A DNA stretch of 64,000 bases from JAKFEW01 sp036675505. Lineage in GTDB: Bacteria; Cyanobacteriota; Sericytochromatia; S15B-MN24; JAQBPE01. This document shows, in pieces, positions 54,771 to 63,380 of the stretch. Each line of letters opens with the position of its first letter. Within the stretch, counting starts at the first letter, position 1. The notes under the pieces were generated by a model. The model searched no databases and was not told the origin of the DNA. It was given only the letters and a program-made list of their open reading frames with translations. The position numbers and the translations under genes were made by a program. The DNA lies in NCBI GenBank assembly GCA_036675505.1, contig JAKFEW010000120.1, positions 1 to 64,000 of the forward strand. Direction: 5' to 3'.

Positions 54771-56990
54771 ATGCAGCCCCATTCCACCACCCCGCTCCTC
54801 TCCCTGGCCGGCCTGGCCTTGCTGCTGGCGCTGAATTCCTGCGCGGACCGCGGCAAGCAGGCCGACCAGGCGGCCACGGGCGCAAGCCCCGCGGCGAGCG
54901 CCGCCGGGGCCGCGGGTACCACGACCGCCGCGATGGCGAGCGAGGCCAAGATCCTGGTCGACAAGGGCTGTGTGCAGTGCCACAAGGGGCTCGCCTGGGG
55001 CGTCGACGGCGGCGAGATGGGGCCGGACCTGTCCACCGCGGTGACGGACGTGAAGACGCGTTTCAACGTGGACCTGGCGACCTTCATGGCCCACCCGACC
55101 GGCACCATGAAGACCGTGCTGGAAAACCAGATCAAGCTGTCGAACGCCGAGCGCGACCAGATCGTCACGCTCCTCTCCAACCCGCCGAAGGGCGACGCGA
55201 AGCAGAAAGCCGCCGACGTGCCGGCGCCTGGCTCCAAGACCGAGCCGCGGATCGCCGAGGGCGCGGCCCAGCACACCTACGTCGCGCCCGGGAAGCTCGA
55301 CGAGTTCTACCTCTTCTACTCGGGCGGACACTCCGGCCAGGTCTACGTCGCGGGCATCCCGTCGATGCGCCACATCTCCACGATCCCGGTCTTCGCGCCC
55401 TACTCGGGCACCGGCTACGGCTTCGACGACGAGTCGAAGAAGATGATGGGCGAATACACCTGGGGCGACGTCCACCACCCGGCGCTCTCGAAGACGAACG
55501 ACGACTACGACGGGCGCTGGCTCTTCGTGAACGACAACGCCAACAACCGCGCGGCCCGCATCGATCTGCGGGACTTCAAGACCAAGCAGATCTTCGACAT
55601 CCCGAACCTGTCCGGCAACCACGGCTCGGCCTTCACGACCGGCAACAGCGAGTACATCCTCTCGGCGTCACGCTTCTCAGCCCCGATCCCGCGCACGAAG
55701 TACGCGCCGATCGCCCAGTACAAGACCGCCTACAAGGGCATCGTGTCCGGCGTGAAGATCGACGCCAAGTCCGGCACCATGTCCCCCGGCTTCCAGGTGA
55801 TGATGCCGCCCTTCGATTACGACCTCGGCTCGGTCGGCAAGGGCCCGTCGCGGGACTGGGCGTTCTGGACCTGCTACAACTCGGAGCGCGGCACAGGCCG
55901 GCTCGAGGTCACGGCCTCGCAGGCGACCCGCGATTACGTCGTGGCGTGCAACTGGCGCGCGGCCGAGCAGGCCGTGAAGGACGGCAAGGCGACGATGATC
56001 GGCGGCGTGCCGGTGCTCGACCCGAAGAAGGCGCCCGGCGTGGTCTACCTCATCCCCTGCCCGAGCTCGCCGCACGGCGTCGACGTGACCCCCGACGGCA
56101 AGTACATGGCCGCCTCCGGCAAGCTCACGCCGGTCGTGACGGTCTTCGACTTCGAGAAGATGCAGCAGGCGATCGCCGCCAAGAACTTCAAGGGCAACGA
56201 GGACGGCGTGTCCGTGCTCGACTTCGACGCCGTGAAACGCGGCGAGGTGGCCGTCGGCCTGGGCCCGCTGCACACCGAGTACGACGACAAGGGCTTCGCG
56301 TACACGAGCCTGTACCTCGAGAGCGCGATCGCCAAGTGGGATCTCGCCACGCTCAAGGTCGAGGACAAGATCCCGGTGGCCTACAACGTGGGCCATATGG
56401 TCGCCGCCGGCGGCAACACGGCGCACCCCTACGGCCGCTACCTCGTCTCGATGAACAAGCTCTCGAAGGGCCGCCACCTCTCCACCGGCCCGTCCCAGCC
56501 CGAGAGCTCGCAGCTCATCGACATCACCGGCAACAAGATGACGATGCTCTACGAGGCGTTCACCGAGCCCGAGCCGCACGCGGCGCAGATCCTCAAGGCC
56601 GACGCGATCAAGCCGATCGAGGTCTATCCGAAGGCCGAGAACCACCACGCGGAGGCCATCTGGAAGGCCGCCGACGCCAAGGTGACGCGCAACGGCAAGC
56701 GCGTGATCGTGAAGGCATACGCCATCCGGTCGTACTTCGCGCCCTCGAACCTCGACCTGCGCGAGGGCGACCAGGTCACGATCCACATCACCAACGGCGA
56801 ACAGACCCGCGACGAGATCCATGGCTTCGGCATCGATGACTACAACATCAACGTGGTCGTCGACCCGGGCGAGACGAAGTCCGTGTCGTTCACGGCCAAG
56901 AAGGCCGGCGTCTTCCCGTACTACTGCACGAACTTCTGCTCGGCGCTGCACCAGGAGATGCAGGGCTACATGACCGTCAAGCCCCGGTAA
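54771..56990 (+). CDS. nosZ: Clade II nitrous-oxide reductase with N-terminal cytochrome c domain
   Basis: A 739-residue reductase that converts N2O to N2. The N-terminus is a Sec-type lipoprotein signal (LALNSC, Cys24), not a Tat signal, as in clade II enzymes. Residues about 55-140 contain a heme c site, CVQCH (67-71). The propeller then follows with CuZ-type histidines (DVHH at 235-236, GNHG, SPHGV, LHTE, VGHM, EPHA). The CuA site is Cys719, Cys723, His727 and Met730 near the C-terminus. The extra heme domain could feed electrons directly to CuA. GGAGAGAAGG precedes ATG 54771. Confidence 0.92.
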   Translation: MQPHSTTPLLSLAGLALLLALNSCADRGKQADQAATGASPAASAAGAAGTTTAAMASEAKILVDKGCVQCHKGLAWGVDGGEMGPDLSTAVTDVKTRFNVDLATFMAHPTGTMKTVLENQIKLSNAERDQIVTLLSNPPKGDAKQKAADVPAPGSKTEPRIAEGAAQHTYVAPGKLDEFYLFYSGGHSGQVYVAGIPSMRHISTIPVFAPYSGTGYGFDDESKKMMGEYTWGDVHHPALSKTNDDYDGRWLFVNDNANNRAARIDLRDFKTKQIFDIPNLSGNHGSAFTTGNSEYILSASRFSAPIPRTKYAPIAQYKTAYKGIVSGVKIDAKSGTMSPGFQVMMPPFDYDLGSVGKGPSRDWAFWTCYNSERGTGRLEVTASQATRDYVVACNWRAAEQAVKDGKATMIGGVPVLDPKKAPGVVYLIPCPSSPHGVDVTPDGKYMAASGKLTPVVTVFDFEKMQQAIAAKNFKGNEDGVSVLDFDAVKRGEVAVGLGPLHTEYDDKGFAYTSLYLESAIAKWDLATLKVEDKIPVAYNVGHMVAAGGNTAHPYGRYLVSMNKLSKGRHLSTGPSQPESSQLIDITGNKMTMLYEAFTEPEPHAAQILKADAIKPIEVYPKAENHHAEAIWKAADAKVTRNGKRVIVKAYAIRSYFAPSNLDLREGDQVTIHITNGEQTRDEIHGFGIDDYNINVVVDPGETKSVSFTAKKAGVFPYYCTNFCSALHQEMQGYMTVKPR

Positions 56991-56997
56991 GGATCGG

Positions 56998-58356
56998 ATG
57001 CGAGGGGCGATCGCCAGCGCCGCGTTGACTGGCTGGGCGGCTCTACTGGCCGCGCCGCCGGCCGCCGCCGCCGAACTTCGCGTGGGCGCCGGGTTCCCGA
57101 CGATTGCGGCGGCGATCGACCGCGCGCGCGCGGGCGACGTCGTGCGCGTCCCGGCGGGGACCTACCGGGAGCGGCTGATCCTCACGCGGCCGATCGCGCT
57201 CGTCGGGGAAGGCTCGCCGGTGGTGGACGGCGGCGGCGTCGGGGACGTGATCGTGGTCGAGGCGCCGGGCTGCCGGATCGCCGGCCTCACGGTGGCGGGC
57301 AGCGGCGCCGAGACCCTCGGCGACAGCGCCGGCATCCGCGTCGGGGCCGGGCGCACGGTCATCGAGGACTGCCACCTCGAGCGCTGCCTGTTCGGCATCT
57401 ACCTGGCTTTCGCGGATGGCTGCACCGTGCGCCGCAACCACATCCGCGGCCTCACCACGAAGCGGCAGGCCGAACGCGGCGACGGCATCCGCCTCCACGC
57501 GTCACAACACGTCACGCTCTTGGCGAACGACATCGCAGACACGCGCGACGGCATCTACTTCAACGGCTCCGGCCACACCGACGTCCGCCGCAACGCGATC
57601 CGCCGCGTGCGGTACGGCCTGCACTACATGTACTCGGACGACAACCGCTTCGAGGACAACCAGTTCCTGGAGACCGAGGCCGGCGCCGCGATCATGTTCA
57701 GCCGCCGCCTCGCGCTCCGCCACAACGTCTTCGCGGGCAACCGCGGGTACCGCGCCTACGGCCTGCTCATCAAGGACGTCGAGGAGTCCGAGGTGATCGA
57801 AAACGTGATCGCCGACAACCGCACAGGGCTCTTCCTCGACGGCGCCATCAATATGCGGTTCGAGCGCAACCTTCTGGTCGGCAACGACGTCGGCGTCGAG
57901 GTGCGCGCGAGCGCCGAGGGCAACGTGATCGCGGGCAACGTGATCGCCGGCAACACCACCGAGATCACGCTGCCGACCGGCGCCGACGTCAACGCCTGGC
58001 GGGGTAACCGCTGGGGCGCCTACGAGGGCTATGACCTCGATGGCGATGGCCTGGGCGACGTGCCGCACCGCGCCGGCGACGTGTTCGGCTGGGTCACCGA
58101 GAACATGCCGCCGGCCCGCCTGTTCCTGCTGGGGCCCGGCATCCAGGCGCTGGCCTTCGCCGAGCGGACGCTGCCCGTGCTGGACGTGCCCCAGGTCGTC
58201 GACGACGCGCCGCTCGTGGCATCCGAGGTGCCGCCGGGCCTGCCGCCCCGGCCGGCCCCGGAGCCCGCGCGCAGGCCGTTCCTGCTGGGCGCCGCGGGCC
58301 TGCTCGCAGCGGGGCTGCTGCCGGTCTGGCTGGCCCGGCGCGGGTACCAGCCATGA
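56998..58356 (+). CDS. nosD: NosD periplasmic copper-site maturation protein
   Basis: A 452-residue protein with Sec signal and a right-handed parallel beta-helix built of NosD/CASH-type repeats (HLERCLFGIYLAFADGCTVRRNHI; NDIADTRDGIYFNGSGHTDVRRNAI; YGLHYMYSDDNRFEDNQF). A C-terminal membrane helix (LLGAAGLLAAGLLPVWLA) anchors it. NosD works with NosF and NosY to supply sulfur or copper to the CuZ site. It follows nosZ by 7 bp and overlaps nosF (ATGA). Confidence 0.9.
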   Translation: MRGAIASAALTGWAALLAAPPAAAAELRVGAGFPTIAAAIDRARAGDVVRVPAGTYRERLILTRPIALVGEGSPVVDGGGVGDVIVVEAPGCRIAGLTVAGSGAETLGDSAGIRVGAGRTVIEDCHLERCLFGIYLAFADGCTVRRNHIRGLTTKRQAERGDGIRLHASQHVTLLANDIADTRDGIYFNGSGHTDVRRNAIRRVRYGLHYMYSDDNRFEDNQFLETEAGAAIMFSRRLALRHNVFAGNRGYRAYGLLIKDVEESEVIENVIADNRTGLFLDGAINMRFERNLLVGNDVGVEVRASAEGNVIAGNVIAGNTTEITLPTGADVNAWRGNRWGAYEGYDLDGDGLGDVPHRAGDVFGWVTENMPPARLFLLGPGIQALAFAERTLPVLDVPQVVDDAPLVASEVPPGLPPRPAPEPARRPFLLGAAGLLAAGLLPVWLARRGYQP

Positions 58357-59267
58357 TCAGGGTCGAAGGGCTCACCAAGGCCTATGGCGCCGTCCGCGCG
58401 GTGAACGGGCTCGACCTGGCGGTCCAGGCCGGCGAGGTCGTCGCGCTGTTGGGGCCGAACGGCGCCGGCAAGTCCACGACGCTCAAGGTGCTGGTCGGCC
58501 TGGTCCGCCCGTCCGGCGGCCGGGTGCTGCTCGGCGGGCTCGACCCCGCTCGCGATCCGCGCGCCGCGCGCCGGCTGGTCGGCTACCTGCCCCAGCGCGT
58601 GGACTTCCATGACAACCTGTCGGCGTTCGAGGTGCTCGCGTTCTTCGCCCGCCTGCGCGGCGTCGCGGCCGACACGTTGGCCCCGCTGCTCGCGCGCGTG
58701 GGCCTCGCCACGGCCGCCCACCGGCGGACCGACGGCTTCTCGGGCGGGATGCTCCAGCGGCTCGGGCTCGCGATCGCGCTGCTCGGCGACCCGCCGATCC
58801 TCATCCTGGATGAGCCCACGGTCGGCCTCGATCCCGAAGGCGCGCTGCTCTTCAAGGAGATCATCCGCGAGCGTCACGCCGCCGGCGCGACCGTCCTCGT
58901 CAGCTCCCACCTGCTCAACGAGACCCAGGCGCTGACCTCGCACGTCGCCATCTGCCTGGACGGCCGCGTGGTGGCGCAGGCGACGCTTGCGGCCTTGCGG
59001 CGCGATCTCGCGCTGCCCTCCCGCCTCACCGTCCGCGTCGCCGGCGCCGCCGAGGTCGCCGCGGGGCTCGCCCGGAGCTACGGCGGCCGCGCCGTCGAAG
59101 CCGATGCCGAGCGGGTGCAGGTCGAGCTGCCGGACGCCTCCCGGGCCCTGTTCGTCACCGCACTGGCGGAGGCCGGCTACCGGATCACCGACCTGCACAC
59201 CGAAGACGCGAGCCTGGAGGAGATCTTCCTGGCGACCGTCCGCGCCCGAAAGGAGCCCCCCCGATGA
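58353..59267 (+). CDS. nosF: NosF ABC transporter ATP-binding protein
   Basis: A 304-residue ATPase. Walker A is LLGPNGAGKSTT (near residue 32), the signature FSGGMLQRLGLA, Walker B ILILDEPTVGLD and the switch histidine in SSHLLN. A ~90-residue C-terminal extension follows. It pairs with NosY and NosD to mature NosZ. It overlaps nosD and nosL at its ends. Confidence 0.92.
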   Translation: MIRVEGLTKAYGAVRAVNGLDLAVQAGEVVALLGPNGAGKSTTLKVLVGLVRPSGGRVLLGGLDPARDPRAARRLVGYLPQRVDFHDNLSAFEVLAFFARLRGVAADTLAPLLARVGLATAAHRRTDGFSGGMLQRLGLAIALLGDPPILILDEPTVGLDPEGALLFKEIIRERHAAGATVLVSSHLLNETQALTSHVAICLDGRVVAQATLAALRRDLALPSRLTVRVAGAAEVAAGLARSYGGRAVEADAERVQVELPDASRALFVTALAEAGYRITDLHTEDASLEEIFLATVRARKEPPR

Positions 59268-59704
59268 GCCTCCGCCCCGCATCGCCGTTCTCGCTCGGCC
59301 TCGTCGCCTGCGCCCTCATGGGCGCCGGCGACATCAAGCCCGTGCCGATCATGCCCGAGGCGGACGAATGCGCCCAGTGCCGCATGGCGGTGGAGGACGA
59401 GCACCTGGCCGCCGAGCTGATCGCGGCCGACGGCGCCGTGCTCAAGTTCGACGAGCTGGGCTGCATGGTCGCCTTCGTGAAGGCCAGGGGGCCCCGGCTC
59501 GCGCCGCCTCGCGCGCTCTTCGTGAAGGATTTCAAGACGACGGCCTGGCTGCCGCTCGCGCGGGCCACGATCGTCAAGTCGAAGTTCCCGACGCCGATGC
59601 GCTACGGGCTGCTGGCCTTCGGGTCGCCCGCCGAGGCGAAGCGGCTGGAGGCCAGGCACGCGGGGCCGCTCACCAGCTGGAAAGCGCTCACGGGGGGCAA
59701 GTGA
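59264..59704 (+). CDS. nosL: NosL copper chaperone
   Basis: A 146-residue protein. It has an N-terminal hydrophobic signal (SLGLVACALMGAG) with a possible lipobox and the NosL metal motif DECAQCRM near residue 37, followed by FDELGCMVAF. NosL delivers Cu(I) for the CuZ site of nitrous-oxide reductase. The order D-F-L-Y differs from the D-F-Y-L common in classic denitrifiers. Confidence 0.88.
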   Translation: MSLRPASPFSLGLVACALMGAGDIKPVPIMPEADECAQCRMAVEDEHLAAELIAADGAVLKFDELGCMVAFVKARGPRLAPPRALFVKDFKTTAWLPLARATIVKSKFPTPMRYGLLAFGSPAEAKRLEARHAGPLTSWKALTGGK

Positions 59705-59708
59705 GCCG

Positions 59709-60536
59709 ATGAACATGCGGGCCGTCTGGGCGATCGCCGCGCGCGAGCTGGTCGACGCGCTGCGCAGCCGCCTGATCTGGATCTTCGCCGGCGTGTTCGG
59801 CCTGTTCGCGCTCGGCCTCAGCTACTTCGGGCTGGTGGGCGGCGGCACCACCGGCGTGACCGGCTTCGCCCGGACGTCGGCCAGCTTGCTCAACCTCGTG
59901 CTGCTTTTCTTCCCGCTCGTGGCGCTCTTCCTCGGCGTGAGCGCCATGGCCGGCGAGCGCGGCGCGTTCGCGCTGCTCGTCGCCCAGCCGGTCACGCGCG
60001 ACGAGGTGCTGCTCGGCAAGTTCACGGGGCTCTCGCTCACGCTCGTGGCCTCGACGCTGGCGGGCTTCGGGGCCGCAGGCGTCGCCGTCGGGCTGCGGAC
60101 GGGTGGCGCCGACGTCGGCCGCTACCTGGCCCTCACGGCGATCGCCTGCGCGCTGGCGGTCTGCTTCGTGGCGATCGCCCTCGCGATCGCCGTCGTCGCG
60201 CGCAGCCGCGCGCGGGCGCTGGCGTTCGCGGTGGTGGTCTGGTTCGCCGCGGTGATCCTGTACGACCTCGTGGTGGTCGGCGCGGCTGTGGCGATCGGCG
60301 CCAAGGCGCTCACGCCGGCGTTCGTGGCGCTCCTGTTCCTCAACCCGGTCGACCTCGCGCGGGTGCTCGGCATCCTTTCGCTCGACTCCGCGATGGCCTT
60401 CGGCGCCACCGGCGCCAGCCTGATGCGGATGCTCGGCGCGACGACCGCGGGTCCCGTGATGGCGGGCGCCCTGGCGGCCTGGATCGCCGTGCCGCTGGTG
60501 GGCGCCATGCTCGTCTTCCGGCGGGCCGACCTATGA
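59709..60536 (+). CDS. nosY: NosY ABC transporter permease
   Basis: A 275-residue membrane protein with six helices (ARELVDALRSRLIWIFAGVFGLFALGL at the start; a cytoplasmic coupling stretch ERGAFALLVAQPVTRDEVLLGKF, characteristic of ABC-2 permeases). It forms the membrane channel with NosF. Its last 6 bases overlap the convergent hemerythrin gene. No nosR or nosX is seen here. Confidence 0.9.
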   Translation: MNMRAVWAIAARELVDALRSRLIWIFAGVFGLFALGLSYFGLVGGGTTGVTGFARTSASLLNLVLLFFPLVALFLGVSAMAGERGAFALLVAQPVTRDEVLLGKFTGLSLTLVASTLAGFGAAGVAVGLRTGGADVGRYLALTAIACALAVCFVAIALAIAVVARSRARALAFAVVVWFAAVILYDLVVVGAAVAIGAKALTPAFVALLFLNPVDLARVLGILSLDSAMAFGATGASLMRMLGATTAGPVMAGALAAWIAVPLVGAMLVFRRADL

Positions 60537-61115
60537 CGGGCCGCTAAAGGCCCGGTCGCCCTCCCCCTGGCGCCGGGCCTGCATCTCATCCGCGAGCTCA
60601 GCCAACGCCCGGGCATCCAGGAGGGCCTCGGCGCGGGGCAGGAGCTCACGCTCCTCGCGCGCATGATGCCCCTGGTGGGCGGCCGCGAAGGGTGGCAGCA
60701 GCGCGCGCAGCCGGTCGACCAGGACAGGCTCGGGCGCGCGACCCACTTCGAGCGCCGCGAAAATCGCTTCAAGCACCGCGCGCAGGGCCCGCCAGCCGGC
60801 TTCGATTTCGGCGTGGTCGGTCGCCAGCCCGGCGATGACCGCCGTGGCGCCGGGGTCGGCCGCTTGCAGGCGGGGAAAGAGGGAGACCTCCTCGTCCTCG
60901 ACATGCAAGCGCGCAGCGCCGTCGAGGTGACTGATCGCGCGCGCGATCGCGCCCGCCGCAGCCTCGAGGCGCGTGCCCGGCGCTCCGGCGAGCAAGTCCG
61001 CCACGTGGCCCAGCGTGTCGAGGCGGGCCTCGAGCCGCCGGTGGCAGGCACGGAGCATGCCCAGCGGGTCGTCGGGCCCCGGCGGTGGGGTGAAAAGTGG
61101 AGTGGGGTCAGTCAT
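60531..61115 (-). CDS. Hemerythrin-like domain protein
   Basis: A 194-residue four-helix protein with the hemerythrin iron ligands in RACHRRLE, HVEDEEVSLFP, DHAEIEAGW and HQGHHAREERELL. It probably carries a di-iron site binding oxygen, nitric oxide or iron. ATG 61115 is preferred to ATG 61196, which would add a poor N-terminus. It is next to the nos cluster and could relate to nitric oxide or oxygen sensing, but this is only adjacency. Confidence 0.8.
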   Translation of the reverse strand: MTDPTPLFTPPPGPDDPLGMLRACHRRLEARLDTLGHVADLLAGAPGTRLEAAAGAIARAISHLDGAARLHVEDEEVSLFPRLQAADPGATAVIAGLATDHAEIEAGWRALRAVLEAIFAALEVGRAPEPVLVDRLRALLPPFAAAHQGHHAREERELLPRAEALLDARALAELADEMQARRQGEGDRAFSGPS

Positions 61116-61255
61116 CGCCAGGTCATCATACAGCGCGACCCGGCAGACGGAGTGGAGATCGAATAGACATCGCAGTGCCGTTGCAGGCCCCCGCAAACCG
61201 GGAATACCTGCTGATGAAGGCTCGCTCGACTGCCCCGCTCGGAGGATGCTCTGCC

Positions 61256-61786
61256 ATGCAGGTGAACAACAACCCGGCCGCCACGGACAAGCTGAAAGAC
61301 CTCAAGGAGCGCGTCAAGCTCGCCCACGAGAAGGCCGTCGATCAGCGCGTCGACAAGGTCATGCGCCATCTGGACCGTGACAAGGACGGCCAGATCGGCG
61401 CTGAGGAAGCGACCCGGCTCCGGGCCTTCGACGCAAATCACGACGGCAAGGTCGATGCTGACGAAGCCAAAGCTGGCATCCAGAAGCTGGACAAGAACGC
61501 GGACGGCGGCCTGGACCGCGAAGAGCTCAAGGCCGGGCGCAAGGAGCTCGCCAGGCTCGCGCGCGAGGACCAGTTCGTGCGCGTCTTCGCCGCACGGGAT
61601 GACAACGACGACAACGTCTTGACGGGCGACGAGATTGGCCGGTATCGCTCGTATGACGAGGACTGCGACGGCCGGGTCACGTTCGACGAGTACAAGGACG
61701 GCAAGAACGCCGATCGCGAAGAAGCGCTCATGGATCGCTTCAACGACGCCATCCAGGCGGCTTTGGAGAAGAAGACGGGCAAGTAG
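61256..61786 (+). CDS. EF-hand calcium-binding protein
   Basis: A 176-residue protein with five EF-hand-type loops: DRDKDGQIGAEE, DANHDGKVDADE, DKNADGGLDREE, DDNDDNVLTGDE and DEDCDGRVTFDE. Most have the Asp/Asn pattern and the closing Glu needed for calcium. There is no signal peptide, so it is probably a cytoplasmic calcium sensor or buffer. GGAGG is ahead of ATG 61256. Confidence 0.82.
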   Translation: MQVNNNPAATDKLKDLKERVKLAHEKAVDQRVDKVMRHLDRDKDGQIGAEEATRLRAFDANHDGKVDADEAKAGIQKLDKNADGGLDREELKAGRKELARLAREDQFVRVFAARDDNDDNVLTGDEIGRYRSYDEDCDGRVTFDEYKDGKNADREEALMDRFNDAIQAALEKKTGK

Positions 61787-61808
61787 CCCCGAACCGTCTC
61801 GCCGTCGG

Positions 61809-63131
61809 CTATCGCGCGATCGCCGAGGGCGGGTCGAGCGGGTGGCCGCGGCGCACGTTGAAGTCCTGGTGCGGAATCGCGGCCCAGGCGAGGTCGCTCG
61901 GGCTGACGAAGTCGTCGTCGGGGAGCCGCGAGGCGCGTCGCGGGGCCGCCGTCAGGCCGCTGGCGTGGAGGAGGTCGAGGGCGTCCAGGCCGAGGCCGGC
62001 AGCAGCCGTGAACGGGCTGCGGCGGCCGGTGGTCAGAGCCGCCAGGGCGTCCGCGAAGGGCAACGCCTCGGCCCCCAGGCGCCGGCCGAGCGGCAGGATG
62101 GCCTGGGGCTCGCACGCGGCGAGCAGCCTGGCGAAGCCGTCGGGCCGTGCAGCCATGGCGGCGGTGATGGCGGGGACCAGGCGCGCGCGCTGATCCCGCG
62201 TGGCGACTGTCGGCGCGAGCGCGCGTGCATGCGGCAGCACGTCGTCGACCAGGTAGCGCGCCAGCTCTTCGCGCGATGGCGCCGGGTCACGGTGGAGGAA
62301 GCTCATCAGGCGCTGCGAGACCAGGACCGGATCGTCGAGCGCGAGCGCGAGCACCAGGCGCCGCAACGCGACGAGCTCGGCGCCGCGGGCCGGCTGACGC
62401 ACCAGGGGCCAATCCACGCCGGCGCTCGTGTAAGCCTGGTGGATCAGGGACGAGCAGTAGAATGCGCGCTGGCCGCCGAGGCGGTCCGAGAAGGCGAAGT
62501 TGTACGGCTTGCCGAGCTGGCGGGTCGCGAAGGCGATTGCCCCGCTGATCGCCGCGTCACGCCGCTCGGCGGGCAAGCGCTCCGCCGGACGGACGATTCG
62601 CAGCGTCGCGTCGTCGGCCGCGTAGCGGGCGGCCGTCGCCCGCCGGACGCGGTCGGACGTCGGGTCGCCCCGGCGGGCGGTGGCGCCGATCGCCTCGATG
62701 AAGCGGCCCGGCGGCGCGGCGTCCGTACAAAGGAGCACGTGGATGAACGGGCCGCCCGTGAAGCGCGTGATGTAGTGCCGGGGGTCGTTGCGCGTCACCA
62801 ACACCACGTCGCCGCGCCGCAAGGTCGCCAGGAACCGCTGGTACTCCGCGTGGGTGCTGGCGTAGCGGGCAGCCGCCAGCATCGCTTGCGGGTCGCCGTA
62901 GTCGAGCGAGAACGGGCCTGCGAGCCCCGCCTGGGCGACCCGGCGCGCGCCGTGGAGCCCGGACGTCCGGGCGGCGTTGGCGATCGCCGGATAGTCCGCG
63001 CTCAGGAGCCCGGCGCCCCACAGCGCCGCCTCCTCCGGCCCCAGGCGCGCCGGCCCCGCGGCGCCGCCGAACGGCTGCGAGGTGGTCAGCCCGACGAGCG
63101 CAATCACGGTGAGCGCGGCAGCAGAAGTCAT
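61809..63131 (-). CDS. YiiX/NlpC-P60-like cysteine hydrolase, exported
   Basis: A 440-residue exported protein (signal AAALTVIALVGLTT). The central part resembles the YiiX/YebB permuted NlpC/P60 fold: RRGDVVLVTRND, GGPFIHVLLCTD with a candidate catalytic His, and AFYCSSLIHQAY with a candidate catalytic Cys. The C-terminal 190 residues are helical and unknown. Such enzymes hydrolyse peptidoglycan peptides or lipids. The start ATG 63131 excludes a 24-residue upstream extension. Confidence 0.7.
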   Translation of the reverse strand: MTSAAALTVIALVGLTTSQPFGGAAGPARLGPEEAALWGAGLLSADYPAIANAARTSGLHGARRVAQAGLAGPFSLDYGDPQAMLAAARYASTHAEYQRFLATLRRGDVVLVTRNDPRHYITRFTGGPFIHVLLCTDAAPPGRFIEAIGATARRGDPTSDRVRRATAARYAADDATLRIVRPAERLPAERRDAAISGAIAFATRQLGKPYNFAFSDRLGGQRAFYCSSLIHQAYTSAGVDWPLVRQPARGAELVALRRLVLALALDDPVLVSQRLMSFLHRDPAPSREELARYLVDDVLPHARALAPTVATRDQRARLVPAITAAMAARPDGFARLLAACEPQAILPLGRRLGAEALPFADALAALTTGRRSPFTAAAGLGLDALDLLHASGLTAAPRRASRLPDDDFVSPSDLAWAAIPHQDFNVRRGHPLDPPSAIAR

Positions 63132-63242
63132 TGATACCAACCTACCAGAGGCGCCGAACCAACAATAACGGGGCGAACAGAGTATACTGGAAACACGGAT
63201 CACCTGAGCTGAGAAGCACTTCGTGTTGCGCCTGGCGCGGTC

Positions 63243-63259
63243 GTCACCCTAGCGGTGAC
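63243..63259. other. Short hairpin in the gap before the NdvB-type gene
   Basis: GTCACC (63243-63248) and GGTGAC (63254-63259) form a perfect 6-base stem with a 5-base loop. The 249-bp gap 63132-63380 also contains a TATACT box (63183-63188) with no good -35. These could belong to the promoters of the two divergent genes. Confidence 0.3.
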
Positions 63260-63380
63260 AGGCCGTCACCCTTCCGACGATGGCCTCGAGCGGCCCTTCG
63301 GACGCCACGTTTGCCCAGTCACCATCCGGCACGGCGGAATCGTTCGAGCCTGGCGCGAAGCCAGGCTGAAAGGTGCATGT

